Part shown: piece by piece, positions 43,560 through 51,140 of the stretch
Layout: every line of letters begins with the position of its first letter
Numbering within the stretch: the stretch's first letter is position 1
From: Treponema sp.
GTDB lineage: Bacteria; Spirochaetota; Spirochaetia; Treponematales; Treponemataceae
Length of the DNA: 63,805 bases
Direction: 5' to 3'
Assembly: GCA_017651065.1 (NCBI GenBank)
Contig: JAGCDP010000057.1
Span: 1 to 63,805 of the forward strand
Made by a program: the position numbers and the translations under genes
The notes under the pieces: generated by a model
What the model was told of the DNA's origin: nothing
Database searches by the model: none
The model's input: the letters and a program-made list of their open reading frames with translations, nothing else

Positions 43560-44765
43560 ATGGATATTTCACACAGAAAAGTAAAAAAGCAGATACAATT
43601 TGTTGATGCTCAGGGAAAGCCTCTTGCAAATAAGCAGATAAAGGTTCAGCAGACAAAGCACGAGTTTCTTTTTGGCTGCGGAGCTTTTGATTTTATTCCT
43701 TATGTAAAGGATGGCGATGATTTTCACAAGCAGATGACAGAAAGCTGGCTTGAGATTTTTAATTACGGAACTCTGCCGTTTTACTGGGGCCAGTTCGAAA
43801 CAGAGGAAGGCAAGCCTAATACAGATACACTGATGAAAACTGCACAGTATCTTAAAAGCAAAAATGTTACTGTAAAGGGGCATCCTTTGTGTTGGCATAC
43901 TGCTTGTGCCAACTGGCTTTTAAAATATGATAACAAGACAATCATGCAAAAGCAGCTTGAACGAATTGACCGCGAGGTTAAGGGCTTTAAGGGTGTGATT
44001 GATATGTGGGATGTTATCAACGAGGTTGTAATCATGCCTATTTTTGATAAGTATGATAACGCAATTACTCGCTTGTGTCAGGAAAAGGGACGTGTAAAGC
44101 TTGTAAAAGAAGTTTTTGACCGTGCTCATCAGGACAATCCGGGTGCCACGCTGCTCATAAATGATTTTAATACTTCTACAAATTATGAAATTTTGATTGA
44201 CGGATGTTTGAATGCCGGAGTGCCGATCAGTGCAATTGGTATTCAGTCACACCAGCATCAGGGTTACTGGGGCCGCGAAAAGCTTGAAGAGGTTCTGGCC
44301 CGCTATGAACATTTTGGGCTGCCTATTCATTTTACAGAAAATACTTTGATTTCCGGAGACATCATGCCGGCACATATTGTTGATTTGAATGACTGGCAGG
44401 TTGACCAATGGCCAAGTACACCGGAAGGCGAAGAACGACAGGCGCGTGAAATTGAAGAAATGTACAGAATCTTGTTCTCTCATCCGCTTGTTCAGGCAAT
44501 TACAACGTGGGATTTCCACGACGGTGCATGGCTCAAAGCTCCAAGTGGTTTTATACGCAGCGACAATTCTCTTAAGCCTTCTTACCATATGCTCAAAAAG
44601 CTTGTGCGCGAAGAGTGGTGGACAGATGTTACTGTTACAACTGATGCATCTGGTTGTGCAGAAGTTGAAGCCTTCAAGGGTGAATACAAACTGGTTGCAG
44701 ATGGTGCAGAAGCCGCTGCAAAATTTACAGATAACGAAAAGCTTAGCGTGACGCTTGGTTCCTGA
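43560..44765 (+). CDS. GH10 endo-1,4-beta-xylanase, cytoplasmic
   Basis: 401 residues, no signal peptide, so it probably degrades imported xylo-oligosaccharides. GH10 catalytic residues: acid/base E155 in DMWDVINEVV, nucleophile E260 in LPIHFTENTL. Also VKGHPLCWHTACANWL and IGIQSHQHQGYWG, typical GH10 (HPLvWH and Q-H). The C-terminal 50 residues look like a small beta domain (DVTVTTDASGCAEVEAF). GGGGGAG precedes the ATG. The stop codon TGA is inside a type C repeat. Confidence 0.93.
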   Translation: MDISHRKVKKQIQFVDAQGKPLANKQIKVQQTKHEFLFGCGAFDFIPYVKDGDDFHKQMTESWLEIFNYGTLPFYWGQFETEEGKPNTDTLMKTAQYLKSKNVTVKGHPLCWHTACANWLLKYDNKTIMQKQLERIDREVKGFKGVIDMWDVINEVVIMPIFDKYDNAITRLCQEKGRVKLVKEVFDRAHQDNPGATLLINDFNTSTNYEILIDGCLNAGVPISAIGIQSHQHQGYWGREKLEEVLARYEHFGLPIHFTENTLISGDIMPAHIVDLNDWQVDQWPSTPEGEERQAREIEEMYRILFSHPLVQAITTWDFHDGAWLKAPSGFIRSDNSLKPSYHMLKKLVREEWWTDVTVTTDASGCAEVEAFKGEYKLVADGAEAAAKFTDNEKLSVTLGS

Positions 44766-44796
44766 GCCTGTCGAAGGACTGAGCTAGTCGAAGGGG
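44757..44796. repeat. Type C repeat, doubled, between GH10 and oxidoreductase
   Basis: Two related units, CCTGAGCCTGTCGAAGG and CTGAGCTAGTCGAAGGGG. They supply the xylanase stop codon (44763-44765) and end seven bases before the next ATG. The expected Shine-Dalgarno of the next gene is displaced: only GAAGGGG remains. Confidence 0.8.
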
Positions 44797-44802
44797 CGTG
44801 AT

Positions 44803-45786
44803 ATGAAAATTAAATGGGGCATACTTGGCACTGCCAACATCGCAAGATATGCAACAATTCCGGGAATGAAAAAAGCCGAGCATTGTGAGCTTTATGCAAT
44901 TGCGGGGCGCAGTCTGGAAAAGGCAAATGCTTTTAAGGAAGAATACGGTTTTGAGAAGGCCTACGGAAGTTACGACGAATTGATTGCTGACAAGGAAGTT
45001 CAGGCTGTTTATATTCCGCTTCCGAATAATCTTCATCTTAAATGGGTGGAGGCAGCACTTAAGAGCGGGAAGCATGTTCTTTGTGAAAAACCGCTTGCGC
45101 TTAATGCAGAGGAAGCAAAGCAGATGTATGCTGTTGCGCGGGAGAACGGCGTTTATTTGATGGAGGCCTACGCCTACCTTCACAGTCCTTATGTTCAAAG
45201 CTTAAAGGATGATATTGCAAGCGGAATGATTGGCGAAGTTGATTACATTGAATCTGCCTTTATCACACAGGGTTATAAAGAGGATTTTAGATTGCACAAG
45301 GAATTTGGCGGTGGTGCGCTTTATGATTTGGGCTGCTACTGTACAACAATGATTTTATCTTTGAATGATTCGGAGCCTGATTTTGTAAAGGCTGTTGCAG
45401 AATTTTCTGATGAAGCTGTTGATGTTAATACAGCTGCAATCGTGCGATTTAAAAACGGTGTGCGCGCAAGCTTTAATATAGGAATGATTCTGGGGCAGAA
45501 TACAAACTCCCGCTTTGACAGACTTTATGTTCATGGAACAAAAGGTTCAATCCGTTCTGAAGTTGAATATAACCAGGAAGGTGAGGTGGGCTACAAGATT
45601 GTAGAGAACGGCTGGAGCGACAACAAAGTAATTGAACGAAAGATTTCTGTTCCTCACAATTATGCACTTGAGCTTGAGCAGTTGAACCAGTGTATTCTGG
45701 GTAATGCCAAACCGCACATCACCCCAGAGTTCTCAATCAAAAACGCAGAGCTTTTGGACAAGGTTTTTAAGGAGATTGGATATTAA
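44803..45786 (+). CDS. Gfo/Idh/MocA family oxidoreductase
   Basis: 327 residues. N-terminal NAD(P)-binding Rossmann fold: KWGILGTANIARYATIPGM; then VYIPLPNNLHLKWVEAALKSGKHVLCEKPLALNAEEAKQM (the conserved EKP lysine). The C-terminal dimerisation/substrate domain has GGGALYDLGCYCTTMILSLN. These enzymes oxidise a sugar hydroxyl, inositol or biliverdin. It is coupled to the next gene by a one-base stop/start overlap and follows GH10. A substrate derived from xylan is plausible (xylose or a xylo-oligosaccharide). Confidence 0.92.
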   Translation: MKIKWGILGTANIARYATIPGMKKAEHCELYAIAGRSLEKANAFKEEYGFEKAYGSYDELIADKEVQAVYIPLPNNLHLKWVEAALKSGKHVLCEKPLALNAEEAKQMYAVARENGVYLMEAYAYLHSPYVQSLKDDIASGMIGEVDYIESAFITQGYKEDFRLHKEFGGGALYDLGCYCTTMILSLNDSEPDFVKAVAEFSDEAVDVNTAAIVRFKNGVRASFNIGMILGQNTNSRFDRLYVHGTKGSIRSEVEYNQEGEVGYKIVENGWSDNKVIERKISVPHNYALELEQLNQCILGNAKPHITPEFSIKNAELLDKVFKEIGY

Positions 45787-46619
45787 TGAGATTAGGTACA
45801 TCGTCGCCACTACATCATAACTCGCCGGAGGAATGGGCTCAGAACCAGGTAAAGCTTGGTTGTGCCACAGTAAATTTTCCACTGAACTGTAACGATGACG
45901 AACAAAAAATCATCGCCTACAAAGATGCTGCGGAAAAAGCAGGTCTTACAATTGCCGAGGTTGGAATCTGGAGAAACGCTCTTGCAAGTGACCCGGACGA
46001 ACGAAAGGCAAATATGGACTACTGTGTAAATCAGCTGCGGCTTGCAGATTTTCTTGGGGCTCGTTGCGCTGTAAATGTTGCAGGTGCTTTTGGTCCACGC
46101 TGGGATGGAGGCTACAGGGCAAACTTTACTGATGAGGCCTTGAAGAAAACTGTAGCAATGGTCCAGGAAATAATTGATCGTGCAAATGTGCGCAACACAT
46201 TTTTTACTCTGGAACCGATGCCCTGGATGATTCCGACCGGGCCAAAGGAATATTTACGTTTACTCGAAGCCGTAGACCGCGACCGTTTTGCAGTTCATAT
46301 GGATATTATCAATATGACAAATTCTGCAGACCGATATTTTAATGCCGAGGAGTTTGTAGACGAATGTGCAAGTCTTCTTGGAAATAAAATCAGAAGCTGT
46401 CATATTAAAGATGTTCATCTTGATGAGCGCTATACAATCAGGCTCGAAGAATGCGGTCCAGGTGACGGTGAGTTCCCGCTGCGACATTACATTGAAAAAA
46501 TGAACGAGATCGACCCTGACATGCCTGTGATTCTTGAGCATTTGAACACTGATGAAGAATATTTAAAATATTTGGGATATTTGAAGGAGCAATTGAATGG
46601 CTTATACAAGACTCTCTGA
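45786..46619 (+). CDS. Sugar phosphate isomerase/epimerase-like TIM barrel
   Basis: 277 residues. AP_endonuc_2/xylose-isomerase-like barrel: GCATVNFPLNCNDDEQK, TIAEVGIWRNALA, RCAVNVAGAF, FTLEPMPWMIPTGPKEYL, VHMDIINMTNSADRYFN, RSCHIKDVHLDE and MPVILEHLNTDEEYL. The metal-binding E, D, H and E residues expected of the fold are in those segments. It starts on the last base of the upstream stop (TAATG), so the two are translationally coupled, and overlaps the following gene by 23 bp. The specific sugar is unknown. Confidence 0.9.
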   Translation: MRLGTSSPLHHNSPEEWAQNQVKLGCATVNFPLNCNDDEQKIIAYKDAAEKAGLTIAEVGIWRNALASDPDERKANMDYCVNQLRLADFLGARCAVNVAGAFGPRWDGGYRANFTDEALKKTVAMVQEIIDRANVRNTFFTLEPMPWMIPTGPKEYLRLLEAVDRDRFAVHMDIINMTNSADRYFNAEEFVDECASLLGNKIRSCHIKDVHLDERYTIRLEECGPGDGEFPLRHYIEKMNEIDPDMPVILEHLNTDEEYLKYLGYLKEQLNGLYKTL

Positions 46620-47496
46620 TGCAAATGAAATTACAGCTCGTTATATGGATTCAATTTTAATCCAGGAAAGGCTGATTGACTCAGTAGTTGCAAATACAAC
46701 TACTACACTTTTGGGCGAAAAATTCGACAGTCCGGTGCTTACACCTGCTTTTTCACACCTTAAAAACTATGATGGCCGCAAACTTACAGGATTGGAAGAA
46801 TATTCTGTTGCCGCAAAAGAAAGCAATATTTTGAATTTTGTTGGTATGATGGAAAACGACCAGTTTAAGAATATTCTTGCAACAGGTGCAAAAACTGTCC
46901 GTATTGTAAAGCCGTATGCAGACAACGTAAAGGTACGAGATCAGTTTAAGTTTGCAGAAGACAACGGCGCCTTTGGAATTGGTATGGACATCGATCACAT
47001 TTTTGGAATGACAGGTTATGACATTTGCGTAGGCGAAGAAATGGCTGCTCAGACACAGGATATGCTTGCTTCTTACATTGCGTCATCCAAGCTGCCTTTT
47101 GTTGTAAAAGGAGTTTTGAGTGTTTCGGACGCTTTGAAGTGTGCAGAGGCTGGGGCCAAGGCAATCATCGTTAGTCATCATCACGGACGCGTTCCTTATG
47201 CAGTTCCTCCAATGATGATTTTGCCGGAAATTAAAAAAGTTTTGGAAGATCGTGGAGTTCAGATTTTTGTAGACTGCGGAATTGCAAGCGGAGCAGACGT
47301 TTACAAGGCTCTGGCACTTGGTGCAGATGCTGCAGCAGTTGGCCGCTCAATGCTACCGGGGCTCGAAAAAGAAGGTGTTCCCGGCGTAAAGAAATTCCTT
47401 AAAGAAGTAAACGATGAACTTAGGTTTATAATGAGCTCAACAGGATTTTCGAAAGTAGAAGATATCAATGCCTCGGCATTGAAAATAGTTCAATAG
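46597..47496 (+). CDS. FMN-dependent alpha-hydroxy-acid dehydrogenase-like protein
   Basis: 299 residues, AAGGAGC at -9. Short member of the FMN-dependent alpha-hydroxy-acid oxidising family (lactate oxidase/IPP isomerase type 2-like barrel): ILNFVGMMENDQF, LPFVVKGVLSVSDALKCAEAGAKAIIVSHHHGR (substrate His-His-Gly-Arg), QIFVDCGIASGADVYKALALGADAAAVGRSML (phosphate-binding loop for FMN). The usual HGGR motif is HHGR here. It is the third gene of the tightly packed cluster after GH10. It may oxidise a sugar-derived hydroxy acid. Confidence 0.87.
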   Translation: MAYTRLSDANEITARYMDSILIQERLIDSVVANTTTTLLGEKFDSPVLTPAFSHLKNYDGRKLTGLEEYSVAAKESNILNFVGMMENDQFKNILATGAKTVRIVKPYADNVKVRDQFKFAEDNGAFGIGMDIDHIFGMTGYDICVGEEMAAQTQDMLASYIASSKLPFVVKGVLSVSDALKCAEAGAKAIIVSHHHGRVPYAVPPMMILPEIKKVLEDRGVQIFVDCGIASGADVYKALALGADAAAVGRSMLPGLEKEGVPGVKKFLKEVNDELRFIMSSTGFSKVEDINASALKIVQ

Positions 47497-47537
47497 GTTT
47501 CGTCATTGCGAATAGTTCAATAAGGCCCGTCATTGCG
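47484..47537. repeat. 27-bp tandem duplication at gene end
   Basis: The block starting AATAGTTCAATA and ending CGTCATTGCG is present twice in succession (47484-47510, 47511-47537), with four differences. It contains the end of the dehydrogenase gene and the beginning of a type A repeat. Confidence 0.75.
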
Positions 47538-47557
47538 AGCGAAGCGCGGCAATCCAC
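47528..47557. repeat. Type A half repeat
   Basis: CGTCATTGCGAGCGAAGCG then CGGCAATCCAC, one arm only, ending two bases before the stop of the radical SAM gene. Confidence 0.8.
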
Positions 47558-47558
47558 A

Positions 47559-48443
47559 TTAATCAAAGAGACTCGGCTGTATAGGATCCCTCTCCGGAAA
47601 CTCTTCTATCCACTTAAAAACGCTGTCGGTACCAAGCATGATTTTGTTTTGCCGGCAGCGTTCTTTTAAATAAATCATAAGCTCGTGTTCTCGCGGGCTT
47701 GAAACAACATAATTGTAGCCATAGGTTTTTTGATAGCGTTGTTTGAGGGAAAGGCCTTGTTGCGGGGCAGGGAAGTTTTTGTCTAAGGCTTTATAAAAAT
47801 ATTCGCGGTTTCCTTCGCGCAAAGTCAGGCCAATTCCAAAGCAAAGAATTGCATGAACGCCGGCACGAACACAGTAGTCAATTATGCCGTCAATGTTCTC
47901 CTGAGTATCATTTATAAAAGGAAGTAACGGACTGAACCAAACGACAGTAGAAATACCGGCATCGCGGCAGGCACACAAAACTTCAAAGCGACGGCTTGTA
48001 GGGCAGACCCCCGGTTCAATTTTTTTGCAAAGTTCATCGTTTGCTGTTGTGAGTGTCATCTGAACAACTGCTTTTGTATTGTTGTTTATGCGTGTGAGAA
48101 TGTCCAGGTCGCGAAGTACAAGATCAGATTTTGTTATAAGAGTTGCACCAAAATTATAGCGGTCAATTATTTCAAGACAGCGGCGCATAAGCCCAAGTTC
48201 TTTTTCAAGCGGAATGTATGGGTCGCACATGCTGCCCGTTCCGATCATGCAGCGTTTGCGTTTTTTCTGAAGGGCTTCTTCAAGGAGCTCTGGAGCATTC
48301 TGCTTTACTTCAATATCTTCAAAGTCATGGGTAAACTGATAGCACTTACTTCGCGAATCGCAATAGATACACCCGTGCGAACATCCGCGATAGATGTTCA
48401 TGCTGCGAGGTGTCAGAATTGTTTTTGCGTTCACAAAGTGCAT
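47559..48443 (-). CDS. SPL-family (Rv2578c-like) radical SAM protein
   Basis: 294 residues from ATG 48443, selected because GGAGGAG precedes it and the upstream frame is repeat sequence. The cluster motif is YRGCSHGCIYCDSRS (CxxxCxxC), as in the spore-photoproduct-lyase-like family. Further motifs: IGTGSMCDPYIPLE, LITKSDLVLRDLDIL, VQMTLTTANDELCKKIEPG and WFSPLLPFINDT. Family members act in varied, mostly unassigned, radical reactions; the function here is unknown. It ends LFD, close to a type A half repeat, and its 5' side is also marked by one. Confidence 0.88.
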   Translation of the reverse strand: MHFVNAKTILTPRSMNIYRGCSHGCIYCDSRSKCYQFTHDFEDIEVKQNAPELLEEALQKKRKRCMIGTGSMCDPYIPLEKELGLMRRCLEIIDRYNFGATLITKSDLVLRDLDILTRINNNTKAVVQMTLTTANDELCKKIEPGVCPTSRRFEVLCACRDAGISTVVWFSPLLPFINDTQENIDGIIDYCVRAGVHAILCFGIGLTLREGNREYFYKALDKNFPAPQQGLSLKQRYQKTYGYNYVVSSPREHELMIYLKERCRQNKIMLGTDSVFKWIEEFPERDPIQPSLFD

Positions 48444-48455
48444 GGTGAACTCCTC

Positions 48456-48483
48456 CGTCATTGCGAGCAAAGCGCGGCAATCT
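48456..48483. repeat. Type A half repeat
   Basis: CGTCATTGCGAGCAAAGCG then CGGCAATC; lies between the radical SAM ribosome site and the end of the GyrI-like gene. The TCCTC complement of the AGGAG site directly precedes it. Confidence 0.8.
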
Positions 48484-48484
48484 A

Positions 48485-49123
48485 TTATTTAATAGGATGC
48501 CTTATCACTGTTCGCAATTTCTCGGGTGCAACCTTTCGAGGATCACTCAAATATATTTCATGATGATTTCTGGTTTCGGAAAAGTCTAGCATATAGCCTT
48601 GCTCTGCCGCAAAATCATCCATGAGTTTTATTGTAGCTGGTTCGTTGTCGTAAGAACCAATGTGTATTATCTGTACGCAAAGACCCTCGGTAATGGTCAG
48701 CAATTCTGCACGTGAAGGGTCCAGACCTTTTTTCTTTTGCACTGTTTCTTTTGCCCAGTCAAAATCTTTTTTGCTGACAAAGTCCGGTAAACGGATTAAT
48801 GAAACCCATTGAAATACCTCTTTGTTTGAATAATCAATTCCTGGTATTTTCTTGCCTTTTTTTTCCTGCCACCAGAAGCCTTCAAGCGGCGGAACAACAT
48901 AATCAAAATATCCATCAATTCTGTGGTCACCCATTTTGCTCATTTTGATTGTATATGAAATGCCATAAAGAAGTTCAAGCGCTGATTTGTATTCACCTGC
49001 TTCTTCGTTTGGGTTACCTTTGCCTCGGACAGCAACGAACTGCATTTTTGGAACGGTGACAATCTGAGGCTTTGCCGGCGGAAGATAAAATTCTTTGTAT
49101 TCTTTTTTGTAATCAAATGCCAT
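48485..49123 (-). CDS. GyrI-like small-molecule-binding domain protein
   Basis: 212 residues from ATG 49123, with GGAGAAC at -7. It resembles the stand-alone GyrI-like (effector-binding) family: MQFVAVRGKGNPNEEAGEYKSALELLYGISYTIKMSKMG near the N-terminus, YFDYVVPPLEGFWWQEKKG and a C-terminal HEIYLSDPRKVAPEKLRTVIRHPI, all characteristic. Stand-alone members bind small ligands or hydrolyse esters. It overlaps the DUF3781-SAP gene by 11 bp, so it is coupled to it. Confidence 0.88.
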   Translation of the reverse strand: MAFDYKKEYKEFYLPPAKPQIVTVPKMQFVAVRGKGNPNEEAGEYKSALELLYGISYTIKMSKMGDHRIDGYFDYVVPPLEGFWWQEKKGKKIPGIDYSNKEVFQWVSLIRLPDFVSKKDFDWAKETVQKKKGLDPSRAELLTITEGLCVQIIHIGSYDNEPATIKLMDDFAAEQGYMLDFSETRNHHEIYLSDPRKVAPEKLRTVIRHPIK

Positions 49124-49973
49124 TGTTGTTCTCCAATAATTCATGTGTATAGATTTTTTCTCTTGTCGATTCACGAACTTGCTTCCATAGGGCTGCCGCA
49201 GTTTTTAGTTTGTCCGGTATGTTTGCTGTTGCAGGATCAGCGCAAAAGTCGTGTACGAATTTGTTCCATTGAAGCGAGACCTTGTCGTATTTTGCATATG
49301 ATTTTTTACCGTAGTAAATATCCAGCAAATCACCGAGTGTAAAATTTGTATCATGATTCTCTTTGACTTTTCGGGCTGTTGCTACCATGTCCACGTTGAA
49401 CTTAAAATTTGTGATTCCAGTTTGTTCTGCAAAAAACTCACGAAAACGCGGGCCAAAAGTAAAGCCGCATTCTATCAAACCAGTTTTCAAAGTGAGCGGT
49501 ATTTGTGTTTTTTTGGCAGCCACTTTTTTCTGCGGGATTTTTGGTTTAATTATATTTCCCTTAAAAAACTGTTCGATATTGTAATTCAATTCAGCTTTCA
49601 TTCCGCTTGAGTCAATTCCATGAGACTTACAGATTTGCTGCAGCTCTTCGCGATACCAGTAATATTTTGAGAATTCTTCGTAGGATTTTATGTCATCAAA
49701 GGCGGGGCGTTTATCGTCATTGCGAGGGGCGTGTGCAGTAATAATCGTATAACTATAAGCATTCACGGTTATAATCATACCATCAATTTTGCAATACCAG
49801 TTTTTTCCTTGCCGTGTTATCTGGCACTCATTCTGTAAAATCGCTTTCTTACAAAACTCCACAACATCACAAACATCATCTCCAAGACCAAGATTCCTCT
49901 TTATCCGGTCAATCCCCATTGGAGTAGTGTGAAGCTTCTGAATGTTTTGCAGCAATTCGTTTTCGTTTTTCAT
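49113..49973 (-). CDS. DUF3781-SAP domain fusion protein
   Basis: 287 residues from ATG 49973 (a TTG further upstream lies in the operator). Residues about 1-80 are DUF3781: TPMGIDRIKRNLGLGDDVCDVVEFCKKAI, RQGKNWYCKID and ITVNAYSYTIITA, ending where that family usually ends. Residues about 93-287 resemble SAP-domain DNA-binding proteins (YEEFSKYYWYREELQQICKSHGIDSSGMKAELNYNIEQFF, then a long basic tail). The joint HAPRNDD (residues 81-87) is encoded by a type A repeat remnant (49715-49734), so two genes were probably fused through it. No Shine-Dalgarno is seen; a TATAAT lies just upstream of the ATG. Confidence 0.75.
   Translation of the reverse strand: MKNENELLQNIQKLHTTPMGIDRIKRNLGLGDDVCDVVEFCKKAILQNECQITRQGKNWYCKIDGMIITVNAYSYTIITAHAPRNDDKRPAFDDIKSYEEFSKYYWYREELQQICKSHGIDSSGMKAELNYNIEQFFKGNIIKPKIPQKKVAAKKTQIPLTLKTGLIECGFTFGPRFREFFAEQTGITNFKFNVDMVATARKVKENHDTNFTLGDLLDIYYGKKSYAKYDKVSLQWNKFVHDFCADPATANIPDKLKTAAALWKQVRESTREKIYTHELLENNNGI
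49715..49734 (-). repeat. Type A repeat remnant within a coding region
   Basis: CGTCATTGCGAGGGGCGTG matches the arm CGTCATTGCGAGGAGCGTA of full copies with two mismatches. Read on the minus strand it encodes HAPRNDD. Confidence 0.75.
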
Positions 49974-49994
49974 GTTTTTTATTATACACTTTAA

Positions 49995-50016
49995 ATATGA
50001 CAACAGAATGTCACAT
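49995..50016. promoter_or_regulatory. Putative operator upstream of DUF3781-SAP gene
   Basis: ATATGACA, six bases, TGTCACAT: an almost perfect dyad of 8-6-8 geometry. It is 22 bp from the DUF3781-SAP ATG and directly downstream of the WYL regulator's stop. The same geometry occurs at 51054-51075. Confidence 0.6.
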
Positions 50017-50024
50017 TTAAAAAA

Positions 50025-50945
50025 TTATTGTTTATAAATTTTCTGAACATCCTTTGCGATTTGTAAAATCTTTTCTTTGACCTGTTTTGGTGAAATAATT
50101 TTCATATTCGGACCAAAGCTCAAAAGAAGCTCGTAAATCCAATCCTGTTCCGGAACAGTAAAAGTCACTGTGATGCTGCCGTCTTTGTGAGGTATAACTT
50201 CTGAACAGATAAAGGTATCTAGCAGATAAGAAATTTTTTGCGGATATACTTTTGCTTTTATTGTTAGAAGCTTCGGCTTGTACTGAGGAATTTTTTGGGG
50301 AGTAGTAATATGTGTGATGTTTGCAGTGCGGCCTGTCATATCAAGATTCTGCATTCTTGTGAGCTTAAAAAAACGTTCGGCCTTGCGGGTTGTACACCAG
50401 CCCTGTAAATACCAGGCCTGTCCTTTATAAATCAACTTCCATGGATGAACCGTGCGCCTTTCCATTCTTCCATCACCGGAGTAATAATCAAAAATAACCT
50501 GCTTTTTCTGTAAAATACAATCACGCAATGTTCCAAACACCTGGCGCACACTGCTGCCTTCAGGACTCCAGGGGGCAAAATCAACTTCGAGCCAGTCTGT
50601 ATCTTTTTCTACAAGTCCCGAGATTTTTTCTGCAGCCTTGATGTTTGCATTTACAACTGAAGCAGGATTTCCACTCAGACTGTTCAATGCTTTTACACTT
50701 GAAACAATTGCAAGACGTTCTTCGTCAGAAAGTACTTTTGTATCGAGGGCATATTTTTCGGAAATTGCAATTCCGCCGCCGCGTCCGTTTTGCGAATAAA
50801 TAGGAACACCAGAAACAGAAAGCGCATCTACCCAGCGGTAAATTGTTCTGGTAGAAACCCCAAAGCGTTCTGCCATCTCTTTTGCCGTTACCTGCTTTTT
50901 GTCAATGAGAACATAAACCAATTCAAAAAGTTGATCTATTTGCAT
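50025..50945 (-). CDS. WYL-domain transcriptional regulator
   Basis: 306 residues. N-terminal winged helix (HTH_11/DeoR-like): ELVYVLIDKKQVTAKEMAERFGVSTRTIYRWVDALSVSGVPIYSQNGRGGGIAI. Central WYL domain: KLIYKGQAWYLQGWCTTRKAERFFKLTRM, where WYL is replaced by WYLQGW and the arginine-binding cluster is retained. A C-terminal WCX-like part ends the protein. Such regulators sense ligands, including nucleotides. It is flanked by two near-identical 22-bp dyads, at 49995 (ahead of DUF3781-SAP) and 51054 (109 bp upstream of its own start), so it probably controls that operon and itself. Confidence 0.92.
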   Translation of the reverse strand: MQIDQLFELVYVLIDKKQVTAKEMAERFGVSTRTIYRWVDALSVSGVPIYSQNGRGGGIAISEKYALDTKVLSDEERLAIVSSVKALNSLSGNPASVVNANIKAAEKISGLVEKDTDWLEVDFAPWSPEGSSVRQVFGTLRDCILQKKQVIFDYYSGDGRMERRTVHPWKLIYKGQAWYLQGWCTTRKAERFFKLTRMQNLDMTGRTANITHITTPQKIPQYKPKLLTIKAKVYPQKISYLLDTFICSEVIPHKDGSITVTFTVPEQDWIYELLLSFGPNMKIISPKQVKEKILQIAKDVQKIYKQ

Positions 50946-51053
50946 GAGTTAATTATACCACATAACGCCTCGATTAATCTCGGCGAGCCATTTAATCGTA
51001 AATCCTAAAATGACCCTAGCGGCTCATTTTTTAACGGATTTGCTATTTTCGGC

Positions 51054-51075
51054 ATATGACAATGCAATGTCATAT
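51054..51075. promoter_or_regulatory. Putative WYL operator in the divergent promoter region
   Basis: Perfect dyad ATATGACA, six bases, TGTCATAT. It lies between the WYL regulator gene and the fructosamine-kinase operon, 66 bp from the ATG of the latter. Confidence 0.65.
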
Positions 51076-51105
51076 TTTGCAACCCTTGCAATGACAAGTT
51101 ACCTC

Positions 51106-51134
51106 TCGACACCAGAACTTTTTCGTTTTATTAT
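51106..51134 (+). promoter_or_regulatory. Putative leaderless promoter of fructosamine-kinase operon
   Basis: TCGACA, exactly 17 bases, TATTAT, then 6 bases to ATG 51141. No Shine-Dalgarno. Confidence 0.5.
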
Positions 51135-51140
51135 AGATTC

